Source: CAZNYG01 sp964577205 (GTDB taxonomy: Bacteria > Elusimicrobiota > Endomicrobiia > Endomicrobiales > CAIRNS01). Taken from it: 32,536 nt of DNA. Below, piece by piece: positions 22,401 through 30,333 of the stretch. Both the position numbers and the translations under genes were made by a program. The notes under the pieces were generated by a model that saw nothing but the letters and a program-made list of their open reading frames with translations, ran no database searches and was not told the DNA's origin. The DNA lies in NCBI GenBank assembly GCA_964577205.1, contig CAZNYG010000016.1:1-32536 (forward strand). The letters are read 5' to 3'. Each line of letters starts with the position of its first letter. The first letter of the stretch is position 1.

Positions 22401-22502
22401 AACGGCGTTCATGAGTTCTTGTGTTCGTGTGTTCTTGTGTTCAAAGCATTATTTCTTTCGTCGCTCGAGAACGCGAGAACTCAAGAACACAAGAACGCCG
22501 TT
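22401..22502. repeat. Long GTTC-N4 octamer hairpin
   Basis: Left arm 22401-22442 and right arm 22467-22502 pair. Both end in AACGGCGTTC on the outside and continue as octamers with invariant GTTC (GAAC on the right) and a variable four-base part. The outermost 10 bp are a perfect match. It occupies almost the whole spacer before the aldolase gene. Confidence 0.8.
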
Positions 22503-22519
22503 GATTTAAAGGAGTTGCC

Positions 22520-23071
22520 ATGCACGCGGATCTTATCAAGTACGGCAGGATGCTTTTCGAGCAGGGATTGAACAACTCGCATTCGGGGAACCTGAGTACC
22601 CGCAAGGGGAATGCCCTTTTCATCACCCGTCACGGCGCGCGGCTGGGCGATCTGACGGCGAAGGATGTCGTCAAAGCAAATGTCGCGGACAATAAAAAAG
22701 ACGCCGAAGCGTCATTCGAAATTAAAGTTCACCGCGCGATCTATCAGGAATGTCCCCGTATTCTCGCGATCGCGCACGCGCATACCCTGCATGCCACCGC
22801 GCTTTCTCTTTTTCCCGGTTCGTTCGTTACTCCCCTCGACGCTGAAGGCCTTCACTATCTGCCGCACATCCCCATTCTCCGATGCAAATCGACCATCGGC
22901 TCCGATGAAGTTTCCCGCAGGCTTCCCGCCCTCATCAACCGGTATCACGCCGCTATCGTGGCCGGCCACGGCGTTTTCGCCGGCAGTACGACCCTCGAAG
23001 AAGCCTCAATGTACGCCGCCGTCGTGGAAAGCGTCTCAAGCATTATCTACCTGCATAAAACGTTGAAATGA
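22520..23071 (+). CDS. Class II aldolase/adducin family protein
   Basis: A 183-residue single-domain protein of the FucA/AraD family, which are zinc-dependent aldolases or epimerases acting on phosphorylated sugars. Features are GNLSTRKGN near residue 23 (phosphate-binding loop), a glutamate-containing EASFEIKVHRAIY near 63 (usual catalytic Glu), the zinc pair AHAHTLHATAL near 87 and a third histidine in VAGHGVFA near 150. It is shorter than FucA (about 215 residues). The substrate cannot be predicted: methylthioribulose dehydratase and fuculose-phosphate aldolase share these motifs. AAGGAG lies before the ATG. It is alone after the octamer hairpin and faces the giant gene tail to tail, 9 bp apart. 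Confidence 0.85.
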   Translation: MHADLIKYGRMLFEQGLNNSHSGNLSTRKGNALFITRHGARLGDLTAKDVVKANVADNKKDAEASFEIKVHRAIYQECPRILAIAHAHTLHATALSLFPGSFVTPLDAEGLHYLPHIPILRCKSTIGSDEVSRRLPALINRYHAAIVAGHGVFAGSTTLEEASMYAAVVESVSSIIYLHKTLK

Positions 23072-23080
23072 CTGCTGGTT

Positions 23081-26000
23081 CTATGCCGCTGAAAGGATGG
23101 AAGATATTTCTTCCATCCTTAATGAGCGGAACGTCTCTTCGGTCACCGTGATGACCGGCGTAATGAACGGTTCGAGTATGCGCGCCGCCAGAAGAGGATT
23201 GAGGTCAATGATCCGGCGGGCGGCATTCAATGCGCGTTCCAGAGACGCGGCGCCGTCACCCGGGATCCTCACCCCCGCTTCCGACACGGCATTATAAGAG
23301 GCCCCGGCGCGTTTCATATTATACAGTGCGCGGGCGAAAAGCTTCACGGCGTCATCGTGCGCGTACGGATCTATGGCGAACGTCCGGCCCGCCGCCCACT
23401 GCTCAAAGAGCATCCTTTCAGTCAGCGATCTCGCGAAGGCCCGGGCGAGAGCGTCCCTCTCCGGTTTACTCTCTTCATCGGCGTGCAGGAATCCATTCCT
23501 CAATCTTTCCAGGGCCATGCCGGCAGGGCCTTCAAGGCCCGCGACGGCTTTGTCATACTCCGGGTCTTCGCTGAAAGCTAAAAGAGCCTCAAGCGACTGA
23601 GCGTCCGGAAGGTCAGACGCCCTGTATCCCCACGCTTCTTCGGCAAGCGATCCCTTCGAATCGGCGATAAGGCCGGTAAGAACGCGCAGATGCTCATACA
23701 GCATCACGTCGGCCTTCTCCAGATACGGACCGTCTGCCAGAGCAGCCAGTTCCACGATGAAAGTGCCTTTAAGGCTGTCCAGCCCCCTCCATGACCGGCA
23801 ATCCTTTGGAATAAGCACCGTGGTCTCGCCGGGGCCGCTTTCAACGCGGCCAAGCCCTTCCTTCAATACGCGATCAGTCTCGACAGTAATAAGCGGAGAC
23901 GTGCCCGCGAGAGCTTTTTTCAGTTCGCCGGCCTTCGCGGCGTCCCCGATCCGCACCATGAACGGAGCGCACGGCCTTGCCGCGGCAAGCGCCATCAGCC
24001 ACGCCATGATACTTTCCGCCGGGACACCTTCCGCCCGGCCAAAATCTATCTCGGCTCCGTAGAAACCGCGGCCAGGGTACGTCCACCCGGCGATCTGCCG
24101 CAGATCCTCTTCCCCGGGTGTGCCGTCAACATGGAAACCGCCGTACACCCGCAGTTTGCCCGCGCGGTTCGCTTCGATCACCGCCTTCACGACAGAGTTT
24201 TCACGGCTGTCCTTCGATATCCCGCGAATGAGAACACCGCCCATTTTTACCGTCTGAGACAACCGCTTTGGAGTGCATGACGACAGGTTCATGGCGACGA
24301 TAACGTTGTGGCCGCGGGCCACGAGGTCAACGTTCTTTTGAAGCATTGCCCGATCGAGAAGATCCAGATCCTCCTCCGGCAGGACTGAATAGATCTTTTC
24401 GTGATATGCCGAAGGGTGATAGCGCGCCCCCGTGAAAGGGAATGCCGACCCGTTAATTATCACGGGAGCCTCGGCCAGGCTTTTCCACGGGCGCGCCCCT
24501 GCCATGCCCTCGAATATCTCTTTGGTGGTTATAACCGCCCCGGGGCGGAAACCGGCATCGGTCATACGGCCCACGCTTTTCCCTGCTTCCGCGCGTTCGA
24601 TCATAACCCTGAAATAACCTCCGGCGATCTCGTCTATCATCGCCGCGGCCGCCGCTCCAAGGTATTCGTCTTCACTCGGAACAAGCCCCTGTTCCGGCTT
24701 TGGAATATACAGGATCAGATCATTAAAACGGGCAAATTTATCAACATATATCGGCACCCTGGTTTCAGAGCCGGTACCGGGCAGCAGCGTCATAACCTGC
24801 CCCAGCTTTGTAAATCCCCGGGCATCTTCAGGCAGATACGTTATTCCTATGCGCGGCAAGCCCCTCTTGACAGCTGCTTCGCGCGCCCGGGCGATCCATC
24901 TCCCGGGGTCTTCCGTATAAACATCGTACACCGCCGACTGCGCAAAGACCGGGTATTCTGCGGCCAGGTTGGTCTGACGGCTCAGCGCCCGGGCGACATC
25001 GATCACCGTCTCTATAAATGCCCTTCCCCACCACTTATCGGACTCTTCTTCATCCAGCAGATCCAGTATGCCCGCCCCGACGATCCCCGTCACCATCCAA
25101 CCCATTACAGGCCCGTAATCGTCAGTTTTCAGGTACATGAGTACTTCCTGCCATTGCCGCCAAAGAGAACCGCTCAAGTCATCCTGAGTCGGAATACGCT
25201 GCTCCCTGCTGAAGATCATGGCAGCTTTCCGCAATACAGGCGTATAGATCAGCATTTTATTTCGCATGATCGAAAATTCACGCACGTACTTATTTCCTTC
25301 AAGTATTCCGCGGTCACCCTCTGTCAGGGGACGCATTGTCCCATTATGAAGTAGAGGCGCGTATTCAAAAACATTTGGTTCGCTCTCTTCACGTTCAGGC
25401 TCTTCTCGCGGTTCAACACTAAAAGGGATAGAGGTATAATTTACAACCCCCATGTAAGCCATCAAATCCCTTGTTCTTTCTCTGGCTCTCTTTGCGGCCA
25501 GCAAGGCGTTTTGCCGTTCCGCTGCGCGGTCGAAGAAATCGTTGACCGCAAGCAGCCTGACAGAAAGATCGCCCAGCCTCTCAAATATGCCTTCGTTTGC
25601 GATGGCGTCGCCGGCGGTTTTGAAAGCCGCGTCGCGCCTTGGATCAGGCATGAACAGGCTGCTTCCCATAGAAAACAGCTCCCGCCTGTCGCCGTAACGG
25701 CCAGCGCCGTTCTTAAACGATTCCAGTATGCCCGCCACTTTCTGCCCCCCCTTTATGGCGTAAAAGAATTTGAGCAGTTCCGTGAACAGGCTGTCTTTCA
25801 AGTCATAATATTCATAAACAAAAGGTATGCCCAGGATCATTGCCGCCAGAAGGCTTTCGTCGCCGGTGACACCGACGGGCAGATCGCTCAGCGCCATGAC
25901 CTTCAGGAACAGAGGGTAACTGCGCACGCCGAGGTTGACCACGCGGATCCCAGGACTCGAATAACCATCCCGGCTTATCGCTTCAGGATCCCGGGCAGCA

Positions 26001-29000
26001 TCGTAGAACCGGACGTCATTAATGCCCGCCGCTTCTGCCGCGGACCGCAGTCGTTCAAATTCGTTCGCGTACGCCCTTTGTCCGATTGGCGTCTCGCGGT
26101 CATGCACATTATAACCGCTGAAGAACGTAAAAAGCGTTACCGGCTCCTTTTCGTCCATTGACCGCGACGCATTACGCAGCACCTGAATATAATCTTCAGC
26201 CGTCTGATGAAGGTACAGCAAAGCCCAGCGGGAACCTGCTGTTCTTTCGGCAGTCAGCTCCGCGTCGAAAGCTCCGCCCGTTATTTCAGAGAACAGCGCT
26301 TTAACGACGAGCTTTTTTTCTTGGCGCCTCTGTTCCGGGGTCAAAGACTCCATCCAGCGCCGCAGCCGCTTAACCCGCGGATCGACATAGAAACCCAGCC
26401 CTCTGAAACCCGTCGGCACTTCAACCGTCCGTGTCCTGTGATCAGGCGCGGTCAGTTTCGCTCCCCGCGGCAGATCGTAATCCTGCAGCGCCATGCACAC
26501 CGGAGGGAACGGATCGTCCGCGCCGGGGTATTCAACGACGTCCTGAACGGGCCATACCATCGAAAACAGCAGGTCAACATTCTCCAGCAGAGGGTCTCCG
26601 GCCGGGATCCTTCTGCGTTTGAGTGGCGAGATCCTGCTGTCCACCGTTACACCGGGCATTCCCCTGAACCTGTCCAGCATTTTCCGCATCCTTTCGGGGT
26701 CGTCGCTTAACCCGATGACCCTGAACCTCACTTTGTCTATTCCGTGTTGGGCGAGAACACGCGGAAGCTGCTCTATCAAAAGTTCCATTTTCGTCAGGTC
26801 GGCAAGGCCGTCTTTCATGTCGGGCAGGACAAGAGCGACAGTTATTCCCTCGGCCATGTATTTCTCGGATAGCCGCAGCGGAGCTTTGTACAAAGGCGAC
26901 AGTTTCATGCGAAACCCCGGTAATTCCGGGCATGAAACACCGAACCCGTCAGGAAGGTTGGGGACGATGTTTTTCAACTCGTCTTTAAGGCCCGACTCCC
27001 GCCGCGCGGCCATCCGCGCCACTTCAACGAGCGCATGCGGTATTCTTTCGGGATATCGCGTCTTCAATCCCGCGGTATCGCACAGGGAGAGCAGCGAGGA
27101 CGCGTATAACGCGATACTTTTGTCAAGTTCATTCTCAAGATCGTCTTCTCTTGCCTCGGCAGAACTGAAAGCCCGTTGTAAAAAGCCGGCTACGTATTTC
27201 TCCGCATCCCTTTCGAACTTGGCCCCTCTATCGGCATCGCCGTATTCTATGCCGGCTATCCTCTTTACGCGGTCAATATACGGCGCCCACCTCTCAGTGT
27301 CAGGATAGCCCGGGTGGCCCGCGGCCGCCTTCTGATAGCGCGTACCCGTCCTGCCATTTATCCACGGCTGGAGCAAGGCGTTTACCGCGGAGTGCAGCCC
27401 TGCCGCGCCCGCCAGAAAAACGACCGCGAAAGGAGTAAATGGAGCAAAAGAATATAAAGTCAGAACCACGGCCGCGAGGCCCGCGCTCAACAAGACGGGC
27501 AGAAATGTTTTTTCGACCGCGGAAAACTCGTTCCTTCCGGGCAGATGCGCTGAAACAAATATTGCCCTGGCGCTCAGGAAGATCAAGGGGAACCAGGCCG
27601 GCGCGAGCGCCCCCGCCGCCAGCGGAACACCGGTATAAAGTATTTCCTCGATAACAGGCGCGTATATGTTCTCCCAGGCATTCCTGTCAATGGCCGTATG
27701 GCGGGATATGAATTCTCGAAGGAAGGGAAGAGCGGCTTTTTTAATTCCTCCCTCACCGGATTCTTCAGCGATGTTCCCTCCTCCCCGGAAAACCGCTTTT
27801 GAATCCGCGGTGATCTCAAAAACAAGCAGCTGGCGGGTATTTTTGTCTATGAAACTGGCATACCGCCTGCCGCCTGCCTCTTTCAGCCCGCCGAATTCAA
27901 CAGGGCTGAACACCTCAGGATATTCCGCCGGCCCCCTCAGATTCCATTCACGGCACATGGCCGTCAGCGCCTCTTCAAGGCCATGATCCAGGGGAAGCAG
28001 CAGCTGCGACAATCCATTTTCGGCTTTCCCTGTAGTTTCATTTATTTCGACGCCAAGAAGCACTCCCTTCCGCACAGCGGCATTCTGCTGCGCGAGCACC
28101 CGGAGAGCGTAAGCGTTGCTTTTGAAAGCGGCCTGAAGGCGGATTATTTCATCATAAAACAGAGCAGCGCCGCGGGGCTCTTCGGTCACTGAGGGAGTGA
28201 TCGTGAGGAAAGTTATCCCTCTTTCCGCGAGGAGCGATTCCATGCCGTCAGTGTGAAATCCCCCCGTGACAACAGCGACGATGCGTTTGGCTCCTTTTAA
28301 GGCGGTTCGCGTGTCATGTGCCGGGACGGGCGGCGGCGCGGCGGCATACGAATTATTTTCCCCGGCCAGAGTCTCAATGAAACAGGTATCTCTCTGAATA
28401 TTCGTTTCATAGAAGGCGTTCAAAAGGGCGTAGTCTTTTTCCCAGTCTCCCAGAGGGGCGGCAGCATATTTTTCCCAAAGGAGTCTGAATTCAGGCAACA
28501 GGCGTTTCAGGCGGCCATACTCGTCCGAAGTAAGCCGGTTGAGGAAATATCCCTCGAACAAAGGAAGAAAGTCGCACAGGAAAGAGACTTCCAGTTCCAC
28601 CTTGTCCCGCGAGAGTCCCGCGCGTATCTCCCTGATAAGCCGGTCCTGTTCCTTAATAAGCTCCAGGGGATTGATATCGCTGTTTTTACGGAGATATGCC
28701 GCGAACCGTGACAGTTCCGGATATTTTTCATCAAGGTTCACCCTGCACTGTTCGGCGGATCTTAAAAGCGTGTCCGGGAACAGAGGCTGGTCGGCCCATG
28801 CCCGGCAGGAAACCGCCAGTTCCCGGTAATCCTCATAAGGAAGCCGCTGCTTTGCCTCTTCAAGAAACCCCCGCAGCTCCCTGGCCGCGCTTTTGAACCG
28901 TATGCTTTTAACCTCGTGGCGCAACGCGCGGTAGTCCCCGATGATCCCGTCATCCCCTCCACCGCTGTTGTCAAAGGCTGCGTTTCCCGCGAATTTTTTC

Positions 29001-29656
29001 AGCAGCCGGTAAAACTTTTCGTCGCTCACCGCTCCCGCGCGGCGTTTTTCGATCAATGTTTCGAAAGACAGATGGGAACGGGAAAGAAAGCATCTTTTCA
29101 GCCTTGCCAGCTCGCCATAAAGAGAACGTATCCTCTCTTCGTAAATTCCTCTCCTGTCCCGTATGTTTACCAGCCGCTCGAAGTTTTCACGGTACAGCGT
29201 TTCGTTCTCAAGCCCGTTAAGAATACCCTGGCGTCCGCTCTGGAGCGCGAAAAACTCCGCCCCAGTCAGTTTACCCTGTTCCACCAGCGATTCAATGGTT
29301 TTTTTTCCTTCAGGCTGTTCGCCGAGCCGTTCCAGCCATGACATATCGACGGCGCCTGACGCGCCCTCCACAAAAACACGGTCCAGGCGGTATTCTTTAT
29401 CCAGAAAAGCGAGGATCCCCGCGATTGAACGCTGCACCTGAGCGTGACAGTGAATGTCCTGGATACCCACCACCACGAGTTCGGAGCCGCTGTTGTTCAG
29501 TGCGGTAACACGGCCGAGAGACAAGGGAACGGATGATGAGTGATCATTGAAAGAAGCGGCATGGACGGGTTCGAGGGCCGCGCAGACAGCGTCCCGCGCG
29601 ACGAAGGCAAGAGAATAACACAGGAGCAGAAAAAGTGTAAAGAGTTTGCGGGTCAT
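23081..29656 (-). CDS. Giant exported multidomain protein with intramembrane-protease-like core
   Basis: A 2191-residue protein of unknown function. Residues 1-26 are a Sec signal peptide (VCA-A). Residues 59-100 (VVVGIQDIHCHAQ, VFVEGASG) and 457-490 (VAVVTGGFHTDGMESLL) resemble the TIKI/TraB/ChaN hydrolase superfamily, interrupted by a helical insert. Residues 655-765 are hydrophobic and carry the order of a CPBP (Abi) intramembrane protease: Glu670-Glu671 (EEILYTG), FVSAH704, H755-SAV-N759; the arginine normally after EExx(x) is threonine. Residues 930-1300 look like a two-half GT-B fold, with a VTGDESLLAAMILGIPFVYE-like C-terminal helix. The last 800 residues match nothing I know. No ribosome site is seen at ATG 29656. 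It may be regulated by the RNA elements at 29768-30176, or have its own promoter at 29685-29714. Domain calls are inferences. Confidence 0.85.
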   Translation of the reverse strand: MTRKLFTLFLLLCYSLAFVARDAVCAALEPVHAASFNDHSSSVPLSLGRVTALNNSGSELVVVGIQDIHCHAQVQRSIAGILAFLDKEYRLDRVFVEGASGAVDMSWLERLGEQPEGKKTIESLVEQGKLTGAEFFALQSGRQGILNGLENETLYRENFERLVNIRDRRGIYEERIRSLYGELARLKRCFLSRSHLSFETLIEKRRAGAVSDEKFYRLLKKFAGNAAFDNSGGGDDGIIGDYRALRHEVKSIRFKSAARELRGFLEEAKQRLPYEDYRELAVSCRAWADQPLFPDTLLRSAEQCRVNLDEKYPELSRFAAYLRKNSDINPLELIKEQDRLIREIRAGLSRDKVELEVSFLCDFLPLFEGYFLNRLTSDEYGRLKRLLPEFRLLWEKYAAAPLGDWEKDYALLNAFYETNIQRDTCFIETLAGENNSYAAAPPPVPAHDTRTALKGAKRIVAVVTGGFHTDGMESLLAERGITFLTITPSVTEEPRGAALFYDEIIRLQAAFKSNAYALRVLAQQNAAVRKGVLLGVEINETTGKAENGLSQLLLPLDHGLEEALTAMCREWNLRGPAEYPEVFSPVEFGGLKEAGGRRYASFIDKNTRQLLVFEITADSKAVFRGGGNIAEESGEGGIKKAALPFLREFISRHTAIDRNAWENIYAPVIEEILYTGVPLAAGALAPAWFPLIFLSARAIFVSAHLPGRNEFSAVEKTFLPVLLSAGLAAVVLTLYSFAPFTPFAVVFLAGAAGLHSAVNALLQPWINGRTGTRYQKAAAGHPGYPDTERWAPYIDRVKRIAGIEYGDADRGAKFERDAEKYVAGFLQRAFSSAEAREDDLENELDKSIALYASSLLSLCDTAGLKTRYPERIPHALVEVARMAARRESGLKDELKNIVPNLPDGFGVSCPELPGFRMKLSPLYKAPLRLSEKYMAEGITVALVLPDMKDGLADLTKMELLIEQLPRVLAQHGIDKVRFRVIGLSDDPERMRKMLDRFRGMPGVTVDSRISPLKRRRIPAGDPLLENVDLLFSMVWPVQDVVEYPGADDPFPPVCMALQDYDLPRGAKLTAPDHRTRTVEVPTGFRGLGFYVDPRVKRLRRWMESLTPEQRRQEKKLVVKALFSEITGGAFDAELTAERTAGSRWALLYLHQTAEDYIQVLRNASRSMDEKEPVTLFTFFSGYNVHDRETPIGQRAYANEFERLRSAAEAAGINDVRFYDAARDPEAISRDGYSSPGIRVVNLGVRSYPLFLKVMALSDLPVGVTGDESLLAAMILGIPFVYEYYDLKDSLFTELLKFFYAIKGGQKVAGILESFKNGAGRYGDRRELFSMGSSLFMPDPRRDAAFKTAGDAIANEGIFERLGDLSVRLLAVNDFFDRAAERQNALLAAKRARERTRDLMAYMGVVNYTSIPFSVEPREEPEREESEPNVFEYAPLLHNGTMRPLTEGDRGILEGNKYVREFSIMRNKMLIYTPVLRKAAMIFSREQRIPTQDDLSGSLWRQWQEVLMYLKTDDYGPVMGWMVTGIVGAGILDLLDEEESDKWWGRAFIETVIDVARALSRQTNLAAEYPVFAQSAVYDVYTEDPGRWIARAREAAVKRGLPRIGITYLPEDARGFTKLGQVMTLLPGTGSETRVPIYVDKFARFNDLILYIPKPEQGLVPSEDEYLGAAAAAMIDEIAGGYFRVMIERAEAGKSVGRMTDAGFRPGAVITTKEIFEGMAGARPWKSLAEAPVIINGSAFPFTGARYHPSAYHEKIYSVLPEEDLDLLDRAMLQKNVDLVARGHNVIVAMNLSSCTPKRLSQTVKMGGVLIRGISKDSRENSVVKAVIEANRAGKLRVYGGFHVDGTPGEEDLRQIAGWTYPGRGFYGAEIDFGRAEGVPAESIMAWLMALAAARPCAPFMVRIGDAAKAGELKKALAGTSPLITVETDRVLKEGLGRVESGPGETTVLIPKDCRSWRGLDSLKGTFIVELAALADGPYLEKADVMLYEHLRVLTGLIADSKGSLAEEAWGYRASDLPDAQSLEALLAFSEDPEYDKAVAGLEGPAGMALERLRNGFLHADEESKPERDALARAFARSLTERMLFEQWAAGRTFAIDPYAHDDAVKLFARALYNMKRAGASYNAVSEAGVRIPGDGAASLERALNAARRIIDLNPLLAARILEPFITPVITVTEETFRSLRMEEISSILSAA
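23093..23120. repeat. 12-bp perfect palindrome at the 3' end of the giant gene
   Basis: AAGGATGGAAGA and TCTTCCATCCTT around a 4-nt loop, inside the last codons of the giant gene and 22 bp from the aldolase stop. It could act as a two-way 3'-end hairpin, but no T-run follows in either direction. Confidence 0.6.
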
Positions 29657-29684
29657 GTTAAAGACACGGTGATCGTCTGTATCT

Positions 29685-29714
29685 CTGATACCATAGATAT
29701 AGCGGAAACGTCAA
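29685..29714 (-). promoter_or_regulatory. Weak promoter candidate for the giant gene
   Basis: Minus strand TTGACG (29714-29709), 18-bp spacer, TATCAG (29690-29685). Transcription from here would start about 20 bases before the giant gene and bypass the upstream terminator. It competes with the attenuator model. Confidence 0.35.
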
Positions 29715-29730
29715 AAACGCAAGAGCTTTC

Positions 29731-29764
29731 ATGAAAAAAACCTTACCGTTTCCAGTAAGGTTTT
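29731..29764 (-). terminator. Intrinsic terminator between the RNA element and the giant gene
   Basis: On the minus strand a perfect 10-bp stem (AAAACCTTAC/GTAAGGTTTT) with an 8-nt loop and seven T in total. It begins three bases after the basal stem of element 1 and ends about 75 bases before the giant gene. Its 3' arm contains GGTAAGG, complementary to CCTTACC present twice in the conserved core of the element. Confidence 0.85.
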
Positions 29765-29767
29765 AAT

Positions 29768-29910
29768 GGGGCGGGAACGCGGCTTGCGGCATTCCTGCGC
29801 GGGTTTGGCCGGGTGGTAAGTCCGGCCGCCGGCGGTGGGTAGCCGCCGGCAGGTAAGGTAAGGAGGCTTCTGGCTTTGCGCTATCACGCCTTCAGCCGCG
29901 TCCCCGCCCC
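29768..29910 (-). ncRNA. Structured RNA element, copy 1 (riboswitch-like or small RNA, unassigned)
   Basis: A 143-nt element read on the minus strand. A 17-bp basal stem (29910-29894 with 29784-29768; 16 Watson-Crick and one G-U pair) closes a core that contains GCG-N6-CGC, AAGCCAGAAGCC, CCTCCTTACCTTACC, an 8-bp hairpin GCCGGCGG/CCGCCGGC with loop CTACCCA and an adjoining 6-bp hairpin GGCCGG/CCGGCC with loop ACTTACCAC. The core from 29799 to 29880 matches copy 2 at all but two of 82 positions, while the flanks differ yet still pair. The strand is inferred from the terminator that follows. It does not match any riboswitch consensus I know. Confidence 0.65.
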
Positions 29911-29975
29911 GTGGAGCCCCTTCGGTTTGAGCCGAAAGGTTCCAAAATTGCTCCATCCCGCGCACCTTTGCATTA

Positions 29976-29992
29976 ATCCCGCAAAGCGGGAT
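29976..29992. repeat. REP-like hairpin ATCCCGCAAAGCGGGAT
   Basis: A perfect short palindrome of the GTCCCGC kind between the two RNA element copies. Confidence 0.55.
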
Positions 29993-30019
29993 CATGTGAC
30001 GCGGGAATGATGCTGACTC

Positions 30020-30176
30020 GATGCGCGGGTCCGAAACGCCGCTTACGGCAATACTTCGCGGGTTTGGCCGGGTGGTAAGTCCGGCCGCCGGCGGTGGGTA
30101 GCCGCCGACAGGTAAGGTAAGGAGGCTTCTGGCTTAGCGATTTACCGCTTTCAGCAGCGTCCCGGATCCGCGCATC
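30020..30176 (-). ncRNA. Structured RNA element, copy 2 (riboswitch-like or small RNA, unassigned)
   Basis: A 157-nt element, 109 nt upstream of copy 1 on the minus strand. The basal stem is 24 positions long (30176-30153 with 30043-30020): 20 Watson-Crick pairs, three G-U pairs and one mismatch. Its sequence differs from the stem of copy 1 but keeps pairing. One core difference turns a C-G pair of the 8-bp hairpin into U-G. The GCG-N6-CGC hairpin has a different loop but the same stem. No terminator follows this copy, and no good promoter was found upstream of it. Confidence 0.65.
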
Positions 30177-30290
30177 TTCAGGCTCCCTTGTCCCGGCTCC
30201 ACTTATATTTACTAAGGTGCCGTTCTCCCCTCTTGCGTACAAAGAGGGGCTGGGGGAGTTCTTTGAGAAAGATCAAAAAACCTATTTAAA

Positions 30291-30325
30291 GTAAAAGGCC
30301 CAATCCCGTATTCACGGAATTGGGC
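30291..30325 (-). terminator. Intrinsic terminator after the small membrane protein gene
   Basis: GGCCCAAT, a one-base mismatch, CCGT and their complements form a 13-bp hairpin with a 4-nt loop; on the minus strand it is followed by TTTTACTTT. It lies just downstream of the stop at 30334. Confidence 0.8.
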
Positions 30326-30333
30326 CCCTCACG

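Noticed and set aside
24401..25354. 317-codon plus-strand open frame inside the giant gene
   Set aside because: Antisense shadow; composition and lack of motifs argue against a real gene.
29768..29910. Resemblance to a c-di-GMP-I (GEMM) riboswitch, from GCAAAGCC in copy 1
   Set aside because: Copy 2 has GCTAAGCC, the GNRA-loop helix and the 5' conserved part are missing, and the 3' hairpin does not match.
29729..30242. Two minus-strand reading frames sharing the same 25-residue peptide
   Set aside because: The shared peptide is the translation of the RNA element core; frames end in different contexts, and pairing is preserved where protein sequence is not.
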